From Actinophytocola sp050699915 (GTDB lineage: Bacteria; Actinomycetota; Actinomycetes; Mycobacteriales; Pseudonocardiaceae), in contig NZ_JBOHGA010000147.1 of assembly GCF_050699915.1 (NCBI RefSeq), forward strand, positions 1 to 15,995: DNA of 15,995 nucleotides, written 5' to 3'. Below the pieces are notes generated by a model, which ran no database searches, was not told the origin of the DNA, and saw only the letters and a program-made list of their open reading frames with translations. Shown here piece after piece: positions 1 through 5,779 of the stretch; position 1 is the stretch's first letter, and each line of letters starts with the position of its first letter. Position numbers and translations under genes: made by a program.

Positions 1-1
1 G

Positions 2-328
2 GTCGAGGCCGCCGCCGCGCGCTCGGTCCCGCCCGCGGTCCGCGAGCTCGTCACGGCCGAGCTGTCCACATGGGACGGCAGGCCGCCGGGCCTGTCCCGG
101 TCCTGGGCTGACGGGCCGGTGCGTCGTCTGTCCACACAGGACCAGTCGGCGGCGCGACTGGCACTGCTCGTCGCGAAGGCTTCCTACCAGGTCGACGACG
201 ACGTCGTGGCCGCGTACGAGACCACGGACGCCGGGCTCGTCGAGCTCGTCTCGTGGGCCGGCCTCGCCGCGGCGCGGCGAGCCGGTACCTGGTTGGCCGG
301 CCAGGGCCCGGCGGCGCGGGCGGCCTGA
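2..328 (+). CDS. C-terminal part of a probable AhpD/carboxymuconolactone decarboxylase-like protein (5' end outside window)
   Basis: The frame is open from the left edge to a TGA, so only the last 108 residues are present. A GTG at 119 is an internal valine and no ribosome site precedes it. The readable C-terminus has a helical run (ARLALLVAKASYQVDDDVV), then AGLVELVSWAGLAAARRAGTWLA. This resembles the last helices of CMD/AhpD-fold proteins, in which an acidic-valine segment is followed by LVxLVxWaaf-x-AARRxgxWL. The catalytic CxxC region would lie upstream of the window and cannot be checked. The gene converges on the small SARP gene with a hairpin between them. The family call is by resemblance only; another all-helical oxidoreductase-associated protein is possible. 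Confidence 0.45.
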   Translation, partial: VEAAAARSVPPAVRELVTAELSTWDGRPPGLSRSWADGPVRRLSTQDQSAARLALLVAKASYQVDDDVVAAYETTDAGLVELVSWAGLAAARRAGTWLAGQGPAARAA

Positions 329-336
329 CCAACGTC

Positions 337-359
337 CGGTTCGCGCCGCGAGCGAACCG
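337..359. terminator. Bidirectional hairpin terminator between convergent genes
   Basis: CGGTTCGC and GCGAACCG form a perfect 8-bp stem around a 7-base loop. The hairpin fills the 32-bp gap between two tail-to-tail genes. There is no U tract, as is common for actinomycete terminators, so it could end both transcripts. Confidence 0.6.
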
Positions 360-360
360 C

Positions 361-1164
361 TCACCCGTTGACGGCGAAGTTGAGGTCGTCCATCACCGCG
401 TGGCCGGTGAGGATCGCGCGCTGCAGGCTGCGCACCCGAGGCGAGGGCTCCACCGCGAGCTGGTCCATCATGTCCGTGCGCAGCCGCCGGTAGGCCTCCA
501 GCGCCTGGCTCTGCCGGCCGGACCGGTACAGCGCGACCATCTGCTGGGCACAGAAGTTCTCCAGCAGCGGATGCCGCGCGCACAGTGTCGCCAGCTCACC
601 CAGCAACTGGTGGTGCCGCCCGAGCCGCAGGTCGGCCTCGATGCGCAGGTGCAGGTCGCCGAGCCGGTTCTCCTCCAGCCGCATGGCCTCGATCGCCAGC
701 AGCGGACCGGCCGGCACGTCGGCGAGCGCGGGCCCGCGCCACAGCCGCAACGCCGCACCCAGGGTGCGCGACGCGGTCTCGTGGTCCCCCTCGTTCACCG
801 CCTGCCGGCCGGCTGTCGACAGCTGCTCGTAGCGGACCGCGTCCACGTCGCCGGGCTCGACGTCCAGCAGGTAGCCGCCCCGTCGGGTGATCAGGATGTC
901 CTTCGATGTCCGGCCGCCCTGGCCGGCCAGGGCTTGGTCGAGTTTCCTACGTAACTTGAGGATGTAGGTGTGTAAGGTCGGCACGCCGCTGCGCGGGGGC
1001 TGGCAGTCCCATATCTCCTCGGTCAGCGCCGACACGGTGACGACGTGTCCGGCGTTGAGGGCGAGCATCGCCAGCAGCTGGCTGGGCTTGCTCGCGGTGG
1101 GGACTATCGACTCTCCGCCGACGGACACCTCCAATGGGCCGAGAACCCTGATCTCTGTTCGCAT
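361..1164 (-). CDS. Small SARP-family transcriptional activator (winged helix plus BTAD)
   Basis: This 267-residue protein has the standard length and order of a Streptomyces Antibiotic Regulatory Protein of the ActII-ORF4/DnrI/RedD type. The OmpR-like winged helix (about residues 6-102) starts with RVLGPLEV and ends with TRRGGYLLDV. The bacterial transcriptional activation domain follows (about 108-250), with LWRGPALADVP and ALYRSGRQSQALEAYRRLR. SARPs bind direct heptamer-like repeats spaced by 11 bp, just upstream of -10 elements of biosynthetic promoters, and recruit RNA polymerase. The ATG start is preceded by GAGAAG at a 4-base spacing. A CTATCG-N5-CTATCG pair in its own upstream region points towards this gene, suggesting autoactivation. 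The leader also holds a palindrome and a strong hairpin. The SARP assignment is firm; the target pathway is not in the window. Confidence 0.93.
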   Translation of the reverse strand: MRTEIRVLGPLEVSVGGESIVPTASKPSQLLAMLALNAGHVVTVSALTEEIWDCQPPRSGVPTLHTYILKLRRKLDQALAGQGGRTSKDILITRRGGYLLDVEPGDVDAVRYEQLSTAGRQAVNEGDHETASRTLGAALRLWRGPALADVPAGPLLAIEAMRLEENRLGDLHLRIEADLRLGRHHQLLGELATLCARHPLLENFCAQQMVALYRSGRQSQALEAYRRLRTDMMDQLAVEPSPRVRSLQRAILTGHAVMDDLNFAVNG

Positions 1165-1201
1165 GTCACTTCTCGATTCTCCATCGCTTTTGCATGGGTT
1201 A

Positions 1202-1215
1202 CGTGCCGTGGCACG
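1202..1215. promoter_or_regulatory. Palindrome CGTGCC-GT-GGCACG in the SARP leader
   Basis: This perfect inverted repeat has 6-bp arms and a 2-bp centre and lies about 40 bp upstream of the small SARP start codon. The dyad suits a dimeric repressor such as a TetR- or LuxR-type protein. No regulator can be assigned from sequence. Confidence 0.35.
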
Positions 1216-1219
1216 ACAA

Positions 1220-1249
1220 TGCCCACCGCACCGGCCTGGTGGGTGGGCA
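1220..1249 (-). promoter_or_regulatory. Strong bulged hairpin in the 5' region of the small SARP gene
   Basis: TGCCCACC-g-CACC pairs with GGTGGGTGGGCA around a 5-base loop, giving 12 pairs with one bulged G. It lies 56-85 bases upstream of the SARP start codon. If transcription starts at the 11-bp repeat promoter further upstream, the hairpin is inside the leader, where it could attenuate or protect the message. It has no U tract. Its role is inferred. Confidence 0.4.
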
Positions 1250-1318
1250 CTTATCTGGGCACACTTCGTCCAAAGAAAGCGTGACAGATTGCTGGTGCGA
1301 CTGTCAACGAGTGCGCGC

Positions 1319-1336
1319 GGAATTCTGGAGAATTCC
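1319..1336. promoter_or_regulatory. Inverted repeat GGAATTCT-GG-AGAATTCC upstream of the small SARP
   Basis: This is a perfect dyad with 8-bp arms and a 2-bp centre, unusually AT-rich for the window. It lies just downstream of the SARP-type repeat pair, near where transcription would start on the minus strand, so it could act as an operator. A related palindrome, AGGAATTCCT, lies next to the CTATCG boxes near 9.2 kb. Confidence 0.4.
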
Positions 1337-1357
1337 CGGAATCGTTCTTAACGAACG

Positions 1358-1377
1358 CGATAGAATAACGATAGAAT
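1358..1377 (-). promoter_or_regulatory. Probable SARP box upstream of the small SARP gene (11-bp direct repeat)
   Basis: On the minus strand ATTCTATCG occurs twice, with starts exactly 11 bp apart. Seven bases after the proximal repeat comes TAAGAA, a possible -10 element. An 11-bp pitch with the proximal repeat about 8 bp before the -10 is the known arrangement of SARP targets. The same CTATCG pair recurs upstream of the antiporter and the small secreted peptide. Confidence 0.6.
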
Positions 1378-1402
1378 GCCCGGAACGGGCCTGTTCCGGT
1401 GC
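1378..1402 (-). terminator. Hairpin terminator of the OvmZ-like/HTH operon
   Basis: CCGGAAC and GTTCCGG form a perfect 7-bp stem with a 6-base loop, extended by two further pairs beyond a single bulged base. It lies about 42 bases after the stop of the small HTH gene. On the minus strand an AT-rich stretch follows, in line with an intrinsic terminator that separates this operon from the SARP promoter. Confidence 0.5.
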
Positions 1403-1443
1403 CTTCTAAAATGATTTCACGCATGACTCCCCCATTCCGGTTA

Positions 1444-1653
1444 CTATCCGCCGGTCTCCCCGCCCCCACGCTCGACGAGCAGCGCGTACAGCTCGTCGAG
1501 GTCGTACTCCGCCCGCCCCGGGCGCCCGTACCGGGTGAGCTTGCCCCTGCTCGCCCACTTCCGGACCGTCGCCTCGGGCACTCCCGCCGCCAGCGCGGCG
1601 AGCTGCGTGGGCACCGCGCGCCGGGGTCGGGTAAGTCGTGCTCTGCCGCTCAC
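1444..1653 (-). CDS. Small helix-turn-helix DNA-binding protein (69 aa)
   Basis: The protein is a single MerR/excisionase-like helix-turn-helix. TQLAALAAGVPEATVRKWASRGKL holds the two helices, and TRYGRPGRAEYDLDELYALL resembles the wing and following helix. I chose the GTG start because GAGGGGG lies four bases before it and it overlaps the preceding 25-residue ORF as GTGA, a coupling signature. The longer frame to an upstream ATG would run through that ORF. Small HTH genes of this kind sit beside OvmZ-like genes in many actinomycetes, so the two products may work together. The DNA target is unknown. Confidence 0.75.
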   Translation of the reverse strand: MSGRARLTRPRRAVPTQLAALAAGVPEATVRKWASRGKLTRYGRPGRAEYDLDELYALLVERGGGETGG

Positions 1654-1727
1654 GACTCCCCCTCGCGGGCTCGGTCGAGCCGCTCGCGGTCGCCCTGTGA
1701 CATCGATTCGCTCGCAAGCTCGCTCAT
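1650..1727 (-). CDS. 25-residue ORF coupled between OvmZ-like and HTH genes
   Basis: Reads MSELASESMSQGDRERLDRA then REGES. Its ATG overlaps the stop of the OvmZ-like gene (ATGA) and its TGA overlaps the GTG of the HTH gene (GTGA). A good ribosome site, GGAGGG, lies about six bases before the ATG, inside the end of the upstream gene. The product is very polar and charged, with no signal or membrane segment. The first eight codons come from a short TGAGCGA-type repeat that recurs at another gene start in the window. It may be a real microprotein or a translated linker that carries ribosomes to the HTH gene. Confidence 0.5.
   Translation of the reverse strand: MSELASESMSQGDRERLDRAREGES
1704..1726 (-). 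repeat. TGAGCGA-type stop/start repeat, copy 1
   Basis: The minus strand reads TGAGCGAGCTTGCGAGCGAA, with the repeat's first TGA serving as the stop of the OvmZ-like gene. A near-identical unit occurs at the start of the DUF5682-like gene, differing by one inserted A and one T/C change. Both place a usable start codon at the junction. Confidence 0.5.
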
Positions 1728-2389
1728 TCCGCACCCTCCGTCGAGGGCCTGCGCGACCCGCCCCACAGCAGCAGCCACTGGTCGGGCGTCCAGACGTGCC
1801 CGGCGTCGCAGCTGACCTGGTAGGGCGGCTCGCCCTCGGCGTGTCCCTCGGCTCGCACGGCCCGGTCGCAGCCCGGGCGGGCGCACCGGCCGAGCTCGAG
1901 GGAGTGGCCGGCGCTGGGACGCAGGGCCTCGCTCGCCGTCCGGGACAGCTCGACGAGCTCGTCCACCAGGTCGGGAGCCGACGGGTGCTCGGTGAGCCAG
2001 TTGAGGTGGATCGACAGGAACGTGGTGAGCCGGCGGATGCTGAGCTCGTCGGGCCCGGTCACGCCGCGCTCGTTGGCCACCAGCGCACACCAGGAGGCGA
2101 GCACGCCGAGGATGTCCGAGCGGATCGTCACGACGGCCTCGTTCAGCGCGATCCCGCGCGGCCGGTGGCCGCTCACCCGCTCCCGCAGGTGATGGCGCCG
2201 CAGGTCGAGCATGTAGGCGCACAGCTCGTACAGCCCGGGCAGCTCGATCAGGTCCTCCTCGACCCGGTCGCGGCAGTCGAGGCAGATCATCCGGCCGGCC
2301 GCGACGCGCGGCGGGTCGGACTCGCCGTCGTGCCGCGAGCTCGGGCACATCGGTTCGTGACGGTGGATCCTGGGCGCCATCCTCGGCAT
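1724..2389 (-). CDS. OvmZ-like protein with zinc-ribbon-type cysteines
   Basis: This 221-residue cytoplasmic protein belongs to the type often labelled OvmZ-like in actinomycetes; its function is not known. An N-terminal cysteine set (C15, C36, C39) looks like a zinc ribbon with one missing ligand, CPSS instead of CPxC. A helical core follows, containing IRSDILGVLASWCALVANER and FLSIHLNWLTEHP. A second metal-like site near the C-terminus is CARPGC followed by CDAGH. The start is the ATG with GGGAAG eight bases upstream; an in-frame ATG 57 bases further out lacks this support. The gene heads a coupled operon with the 25-residue ORF and the HTH gene, and diverges from the antiporter. The family assignment is from memory of typical homologues. 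Confidence 0.65.
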   Translation of the reverse strand: MPRMAPRIHRHEPMCPSSRHDGESDPPRVAAGRMICLDCRDRVEEDLIELPGLYELCAYMLDLRRHHLRERVSGHRPRGIALNEAVVTIRSDILGVLASWCALVANERGVTGPDELSIRRLTTFLSIHLNWLTEHPSAPDLVDELVELSRTASEALRPSAGHSLELGRCARPGCDRAVRAEGHAEGEPPYQVSCDAGHVWTPDQWLLLWGGSRRPSTEGAE

Positions 2390-2482
2390 GGCGGTCACTT
2401 CCCGTCCCTGGTGAGCGTGCTGGTGTGGGCTTGGGTCAAGGCGCACACGAGTCGTCCATGCCGGTCAATCTGATCGACCGCG

Positions 2483-2510
2483 CTACCCGGGCTCTATCGA
2501 TCCGCTATCG
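2483..2510 (+). promoter_or_regulatory. Probable SARP box upstream of the antiporter gene
   Basis: CTATCG occurs at 2494 and 2505, exactly 11 bp apart, and a weaker third unit (CTACCC) sits 11 bp further upstream. Eight bases after the proximal unit comes TATGCG, a possible -10 element facing the antiporter. Pitch and gap match SARP-controlled promoters. The region is also upstream of the divergent OvmZ-like gene, so control in that direction is possible. Confidence 0.6.
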
Positions 2511-2644
2511 GCAGGGGCTATGCGACCGCGGAAATCCCCTCCGACCTGGTCGAACCCGCCGATAGCCGCACGCAGCGAGACGCCCGATCGGGTGGTCCGG
2601 TGCCACGCTTGATCGACGGGCACAGGTGAGCGGGAGGAGCACGC

Positions 2645-3979
2645 ATGAGCTTGGCGGGTCCGGTCGCGCCCCTGAGCGGACACCAGGTACTGACCTTCCT
2701 CCTGCTGATCGGACTGCTGCTGGGGCTGGCGGTCGTCCTGGGACAGCTCGCGCGGCGGTTCGGCCTGCCGTCGGTCGTCGGCGAGCTGACCGCGGGAGTG
2801 CTGGTCGGCCCGTCGGTCGTCGGCGCCCTGACGCCTGGGCTCTGGGACTGGCTGCGGCTCGGCGAGCCGGGCCAGCTCCACCTCGTCGACGCCGTCGGGC
2901 AGCTCGGCGTGCTGCTGCTGGTCGGCCTGACCGGCATCAACGTCGACCTCTCGCTGCTGCGCCGCAAGGCCGGCACGGTCGTGTGGGTGGGCGCGACCGC
3001 GCTCCTCGTGCCGCTCGCGATCGGTGTCGCGGTCGGCTTCGCGTTGCCCGCGACGCTGGTGGCCGACGGCACCGGGCGGCTCACGTTCGCGGCGTTCGTC
3101 GGCGTGGCGATGTGCGTGAGCTCGATCCCGGTCATCGCGAAGACGCTGCTGGAGATGCGGCTGATGCACCGCGACGTCGGCCAGCTGATCATCAGCACCG
3201 CCACGGTCGACGACATCGTCGGCTGGGTGCTGCTGTCGGTCGTGTCGGCGATGGCCACCGTCGGCGTGCGGGCCGGGGAGCTGCTGCTGGTCGTCGGGTA
3301 CCTGCTCGCGCTGCTCGCGGCGTGCGTCCTCGTCGCGCGGCCGGTGGTCGGGCCGGTGCTGCGGTTCGCGGTCCGGTCGAAGGACCCGGGCATGGTGGTC
3401 GCGGTGACCGTGCTGCTGATCTTCGGGTTCTCCGTCGGCACCCACGCGCTGGGCCTCGAGGCGGTACTCGGCGCGCTGCTCGGCGGCATGGTGATCGGCT
3501 CGTCGAGGTGGCTCGACCGCGAGCGGCTGGCCCCGCTGCGCACGTTCGTCATGGCCGTCCTCGCGCCGCTGTTCTTCGCCACGGCGGGGCTGCGCATGGA
3601 CCTCACCGCGCTCGGCCGGCCGGCGGTGCTGGTGGCGGGCCTCGTGGTGCTGGTGCTCGCGGTGGTCGGCAAGTTCGCCGGCGCGTACCTCGGCGCCCGC
3701 ACCGCGCGGTTGTCGCACTGGGAGTCGATGGCGCTGGGCGCCGGCCTCAACGCCCGCGGCGCGATCGAGGTGATCATCGCGATCGTGGGCCTGCAGCTTG
3801 GCGTGCTGAACACCGCGATGTACACGATCGTCGTGCTGGTCGCGATCGTCACCTCGCTGATGGCCCCGCCCGTGCTGCGCTACGCGGCCCGCCACATCGA
3901 GGAGACCGGCGAGGAGCAGCGGCGCGAGCGCCGGATGGCGGGCGCGGACGACCAGCCACCGCTGCGGGCGGTCTCCTGA
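2645..3979 (+). CDS. Cation/proton antiporter, CPA2 family (Na+/H+ exchanger type)
   Basis: This 444-residue membrane protein has about twelve hydrophobic segments and the usual length of a KefB/NapA-like exchange domain with no RCK/TrkA tail. Hallmarks are FGLPSVVGELTAGVLVGPSV near residues 38-60, the tandem aspartates at about 189-190 in STATVDDIVGW (ion-binding site on the crossover helix), and GLNARGAIEVIIA near the C-terminal end. It would exchange monovalent cations for protons across the cytoplasmic membrane. Antiporters of this type often occur in actinomycete antibiotic clusters, where a role in export or pH balance is proposed but not settled. The ATG has GGGAGGAG upstream. The SARP-type repeats upstream suggest co-control with secondary metabolism. 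Confidence 0.9.
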   Translation: MSLAGPVAPLSGHQVLTFLLLIGLLLGLAVVLGQLARRFGLPSVVGELTAGVLVGPSVVGALTPGLWDWLRLGEPGQLHLVDAVGQLGVLLLVGLTGINVDLSLLRRKAGTVVWVGATALLVPLAIGVAVGFALPATLVADGTGRLTFAAFVGVAMCVSSIPVIAKTLLEMRLMHRDVGQLIISTATVDDIVGWVLLSVVSAMATVGVRAGELLLVVGYLLALLAACVLVARPVVGPVLRFAVRSKDPGMVVAVTVLLIFGFSVGTHALGLEAVLGALLGGMVIGSSRWLDRERLAPLRTFVMAVLAPLFFATAGLRMDLTALGRPAVLVAGLVVLVLAVVGKFAGAYLGARTARLSHWESMALGAGLNARGAIEVIIAIVGLQLGVLNTAMYTIVVLVAIVTSLMAPPVLRYAARHIEETGEEQRRERRMAGADDQPPLRAVS

Positions 3980-3992
3980 CGAGCACGAAGAA

Positions 3993-4022
3993 GCCCGCCA
4001 CCCCCATGATCGGGTGGCGGGC
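3993..4022. terminator. Strong bidirectional hairpin terminator
   Basis: GCCCGCCACCC and GGGTGGCGGGC form a perfect 11-bp stem around an 8-base loop. It lies 13 bases after the antiporter stop and 10 bases beyond the stop of the convergent membrane-protein gene, so it can serve both. Confidence 0.85.
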
Positions 4023-4032
4023 ATTCACGGGG

Positions 4033-4596
4033 TTACGCCGTTGCCGGCACGCACGAGCAGCGCATCTGCGCACGCTCCTGCGCCAGGGGCCGCAGGTGGT
4101 AGACCATCGCGACCACCATCGGGACGAACACGATCGCGTTGTAGAACAGGTGCAGCTCGACGCGCGGGAAGATGAGCTGGGCGATGCTCGTCGGCTGCTT
4201 CGCGCCCAGCAGGAACGCACCGGTGCTCGCCTGCACGAGCAGCAGCAGGTGCTCGAAGTGGTGCCACACCTGGATCCACATGGCCACGTTCCACCAGGTC
4301 CGGGACCGGCCGGTGAACCCGTGTCGCAGCATCACGAACGCCACGAGCATGACGATCGCGAAGCCGTAGTGCAGCCACTCCGACTTGACCAGCCACGGGA
4401 AGAACAGCCCGAGGAAGCCGCCGGCCTTGGGCCGCGCCCAGTCCAGCACGTAGATCTGGACGGCCTGGGTGAGGTGCTCGACCCAGTGCAGGACGACGAC
4501 GGCGAGGAAGATCAGCAGGGCGGCCTTGTGGTGACGGGTGTTCAGCAGACCGTTCGGACCGGTCCAACGCTTCTCGCGGACAACCTCGGAGGTCAT
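4033..4596 (-). CDS. Four-helix membrane protein with duplicated HxxEHL motif, function unknown
   Basis: This 187-residue protein has about four membrane helices (roughly residues 25-50, 75-92, 101-130 and 150-168). HWVEHLTQAVQ at 37-47 and HHFEHLLLLVQ at 112-122 match as HxxEHLxxxVQ, suggesting an internal duplication. H76 (WLHYGF), H149 (ELHLFYN) and H167 lie at helix ends. The pattern suggests a metal or haem site inside a membrane bundle; no named enzyme family is claimed. The chosen ATG has ACGGAG five bases upstream. Another ATG 15 bases earlier overlaps the stop of the regulator gene (ATGA), so the two genes are almost certainly cotranscribed. The C-terminal tail carries two cysteines (MRCSC). 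Confidence 0.75.
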   Translation of the reverse strand: MTSEVVREKRWTGPNGLLNTRHHKAALLIFLAVVVLHWVEHLTQAVQIYVLDWARPKAGGFLGLFFPWLVKSEWLHYGFAIVMLVAFVMLRHGFTGRSRTWWNVAMWIQVWHHFEHLLLLVQASTGAFLLGAKQPTSIAQLIFPRVELHLFYNAIVFVPMVVAMVYHLRPLAQERAQMRCSCVPATA

Positions 4597-4607
4597 GCTC
4601 GCTCCGT

Positions 4608-5270
4608 TCATGCAGGGACGGGGTTGGGCAGCTTCGGCAGCTGGAACAGCTCGGTGAAGATCGACAGCAGCTCAGGGTCCCCGGTCACCTTCCCGCTGTC
4701 CAGCGCCTCGGCGACGGACACCTCGCCGGTGAGCATGCCCTGAAGCAGCGGGCCGGTGTCGATGACGGCGTCCACACCGGACAGCGGGCCGGGGTGCACC
4801 GCGAGTTCGCCGTGGTCGACCACCGCGCTGACCACGATCTCGCCGACGTGCAGCTCGAAGCTCACGACCAGCTCGCGCGCCGCCTCCGCCTGGAACGTCG
4901 AGCGCAGGGCGACCATCAGCGAGTCCTCGGTGACGATGTCCTCCGGCTTGGGGGCGGCGAGTGCCTGTGCGCCCCAGCGGCTCAGCGCCAGCAGCACGTC
5001 CTCGGCGGCCCGGCCGTAGGCGGTGAGCTCGTAGACGGGCTCCGCGCTCGCCGGCGTGTCCTCCTGCCGCCGGACGATGCCGCTGTGCAGCAGCTCCCTC
5101 AGGCGCGTCTCGAGGAGCTTGGCCGTGATGCGCGGCAGCCCGGCCCGCAGCTCGTCGACGGTCTTGGGGCTCACCAACAGGTCGCGCACGATGAGCATGC
5201 CCCAGCGCTCACCGATCATCTCGGCCGCCCGGGACAGACCGCAGTACTGCCCGTAGGTCCCGCGAGTCAC
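4608..5270 (-). CDS. HxlR-type winged-helix regulator with C-terminal SCP2-like domain
   Basis: The 220-residue product has an N-terminal HxlR/MarR-like domain (about 6-100). TYGQYCGLSRAAEMIGERW is followed by MLIVRDLLVSPKTVDELRAGLP, RITAKLLETRLREL and a wing ending PVYELTAYGR. A C-terminal domain (about 120-212) resembles a sterol-carrier-protein-2-like fold, with DAVIDTGPLLQGMLTGEVSV and VTGDPELL. Such fusions are common one-component regulators in actinomycetes, and the SCP2-like part could sense a lipophilic ligand. I chose the GTG ten codons before the HTH, as in typical family members. The frame stays open to 5507, but codon use there is poor in G/C third positions and a -10-like TACAAT lies inside it. 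C11 could be redox-sensitive, as in some HxlR proteins. Its stop overlaps the first possible ATG of the membrane-protein gene. Confidence 0.8.
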   Translation of the reverse strand: MTRGTYGQYCGLSRAAEMIGERWGMLIVRDLLVSPKTVDELRAGLPRITAKLLETRLRELLHSGIVRRQEDTPASAEPVYELTAYGRAAEDVLLALSRWGAQALAAPKPEDIVTEDSLMVALRSTFQAEAARELVVSFELHVGEIVVSAVVDHGELAVHPGPLSGVDAVIDTGPLLQGMLTGEVSVAEALDSGKVTGDPELLSIFTELFQLPKLPNPVPA

Positions 5271-5349
5271 ACTCTGGAGTTCGGCGACTACGGATTCGAG
5301 AGCAGTTGGTTCGGATCCGTTGGTTGTTAGTTGGAAAAGATCTGTCGAG

Positions 5350-5355
5350 ATTGTA
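5350..5355 (-). promoter_or_regulatory. Candidate -10 element of the HxlR/membrane-protein operon
   Basis: TACAAT on the minus strand matches the TATAAT consensus at five of six positions in a locally AT-rich stretch. Transcription would start about 70-75 bases before the chosen GTG. No good -35 is visible, so an activator may be needed. Confidence 0.35.
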
Positions 5356-5370
5356 ACGCCGCCCCGGTCC

Positions 5371-5639
5371 ATGACGACTTTCCAGCTGGCTTCAGCCATT
5401 GCTCCGCGTCCTATCTGCTCGATGCGGGATGACGTTTCGACGGCCATTCGCGCCCGGTCCGGGGGAAGATCGTCTGGCTGCGTCCAAGATCGACCCAGGT
5501 GGTCCAATGATCCGGTCCGCCCTGATCGCGGCGCATCTTCTGGCTTGCGGCCCTACCGAGCCTGGACCGGAAGACGAGGCTCGGTAGTGATCATCTGGTG
5601 CGATCGCCGGTGGTATGGAGTAAGGGACGAAGAGGTGCT
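5371..5639. other. Divergent intergenic region between HxlR and AfsR-type genes, no gene seen
   Basis: Between the HxlR candidate promoter and the AfsR-type candidate promoter there are only short open frames on both strands. They have mixed third-position composition, no good ribosome sites and no recognisable domains. I see no RNA gene or convincing operator in this stretch. Confidence 0.4.
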
Positions 5640-5645
5640 TATACT
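5640..5645 (+). promoter_or_regulatory. Candidate -10 element for the AfsR-type gene
   Basis: TATACT matches TATAAT at five of six positions in an AT-richer patch. It would give a leader of about 130 bases before the ATG. A -35 match is weak. An inverted GGAGTA/TACTCC pair overlaps it, with GGAGTA at 5617 and TACTCC at 5642. Confidence 0.35.
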
Positions 5646-5726
5646 CCGTTCGCGCCATTTTGCGAAGAATGGTCGTGGTGTGTGAGACACTGTTTCTCCC
5701 ATACCGCGAACCGGCCGAACGGTAGT

Positions 5727-5744
5727 GTTCGCCGGTTGGCGAAC
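5727..5744. promoter_or_regulatory. Palindrome GTTCGCC-GGTT-GGCGAAC before the AfsR-type gene
   Basis: This perfect dyad with 7-bp arms and a 4-bp centre lies about 36 bp upstream of the start codon. It could be an operator for a dimeric regulator or a leader hairpin near the ribosome site. Confidence 0.45.
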
Positions 5745-5779
5745 TACGACCTCGATCGGTGGCGGCAGCGTTTGGGGGG

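Noticed and set aside
1104..1109. Single CTATCG inside the small SARP gene, and others at 7315 and (inverted) 2560
   Set aside because: Unpaired copies without the 11-bp partner; expected by chance in this length of DNA.
2483..4743. Long open frames on both strands across the antiporter (513 aa minus, 705 aa plus)
   Set aside because: They are shadows of the antiporter and membrane-protein genes: low-complexity Arg/Ala/Pro-rich products without domains, typical of high-G+C DNA.
5305..5334. CCAAC words (three copies) upstream of the HxlR-type gene, two of them 11 bp apart
   Set aside because: Short low-complexity words, the third copy is at 14 bp, and they lie downstream of the best -10, so a SARP site is not supported.
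5271..5507. N-terminal extension of the HxlR-type protein to an ATG at 5507
   Set aside because: The extension has non-coding third-position composition, contains a -10-like TACAAT, and the HxlR family normally starts about ten residues before the conserved TYGQYC.
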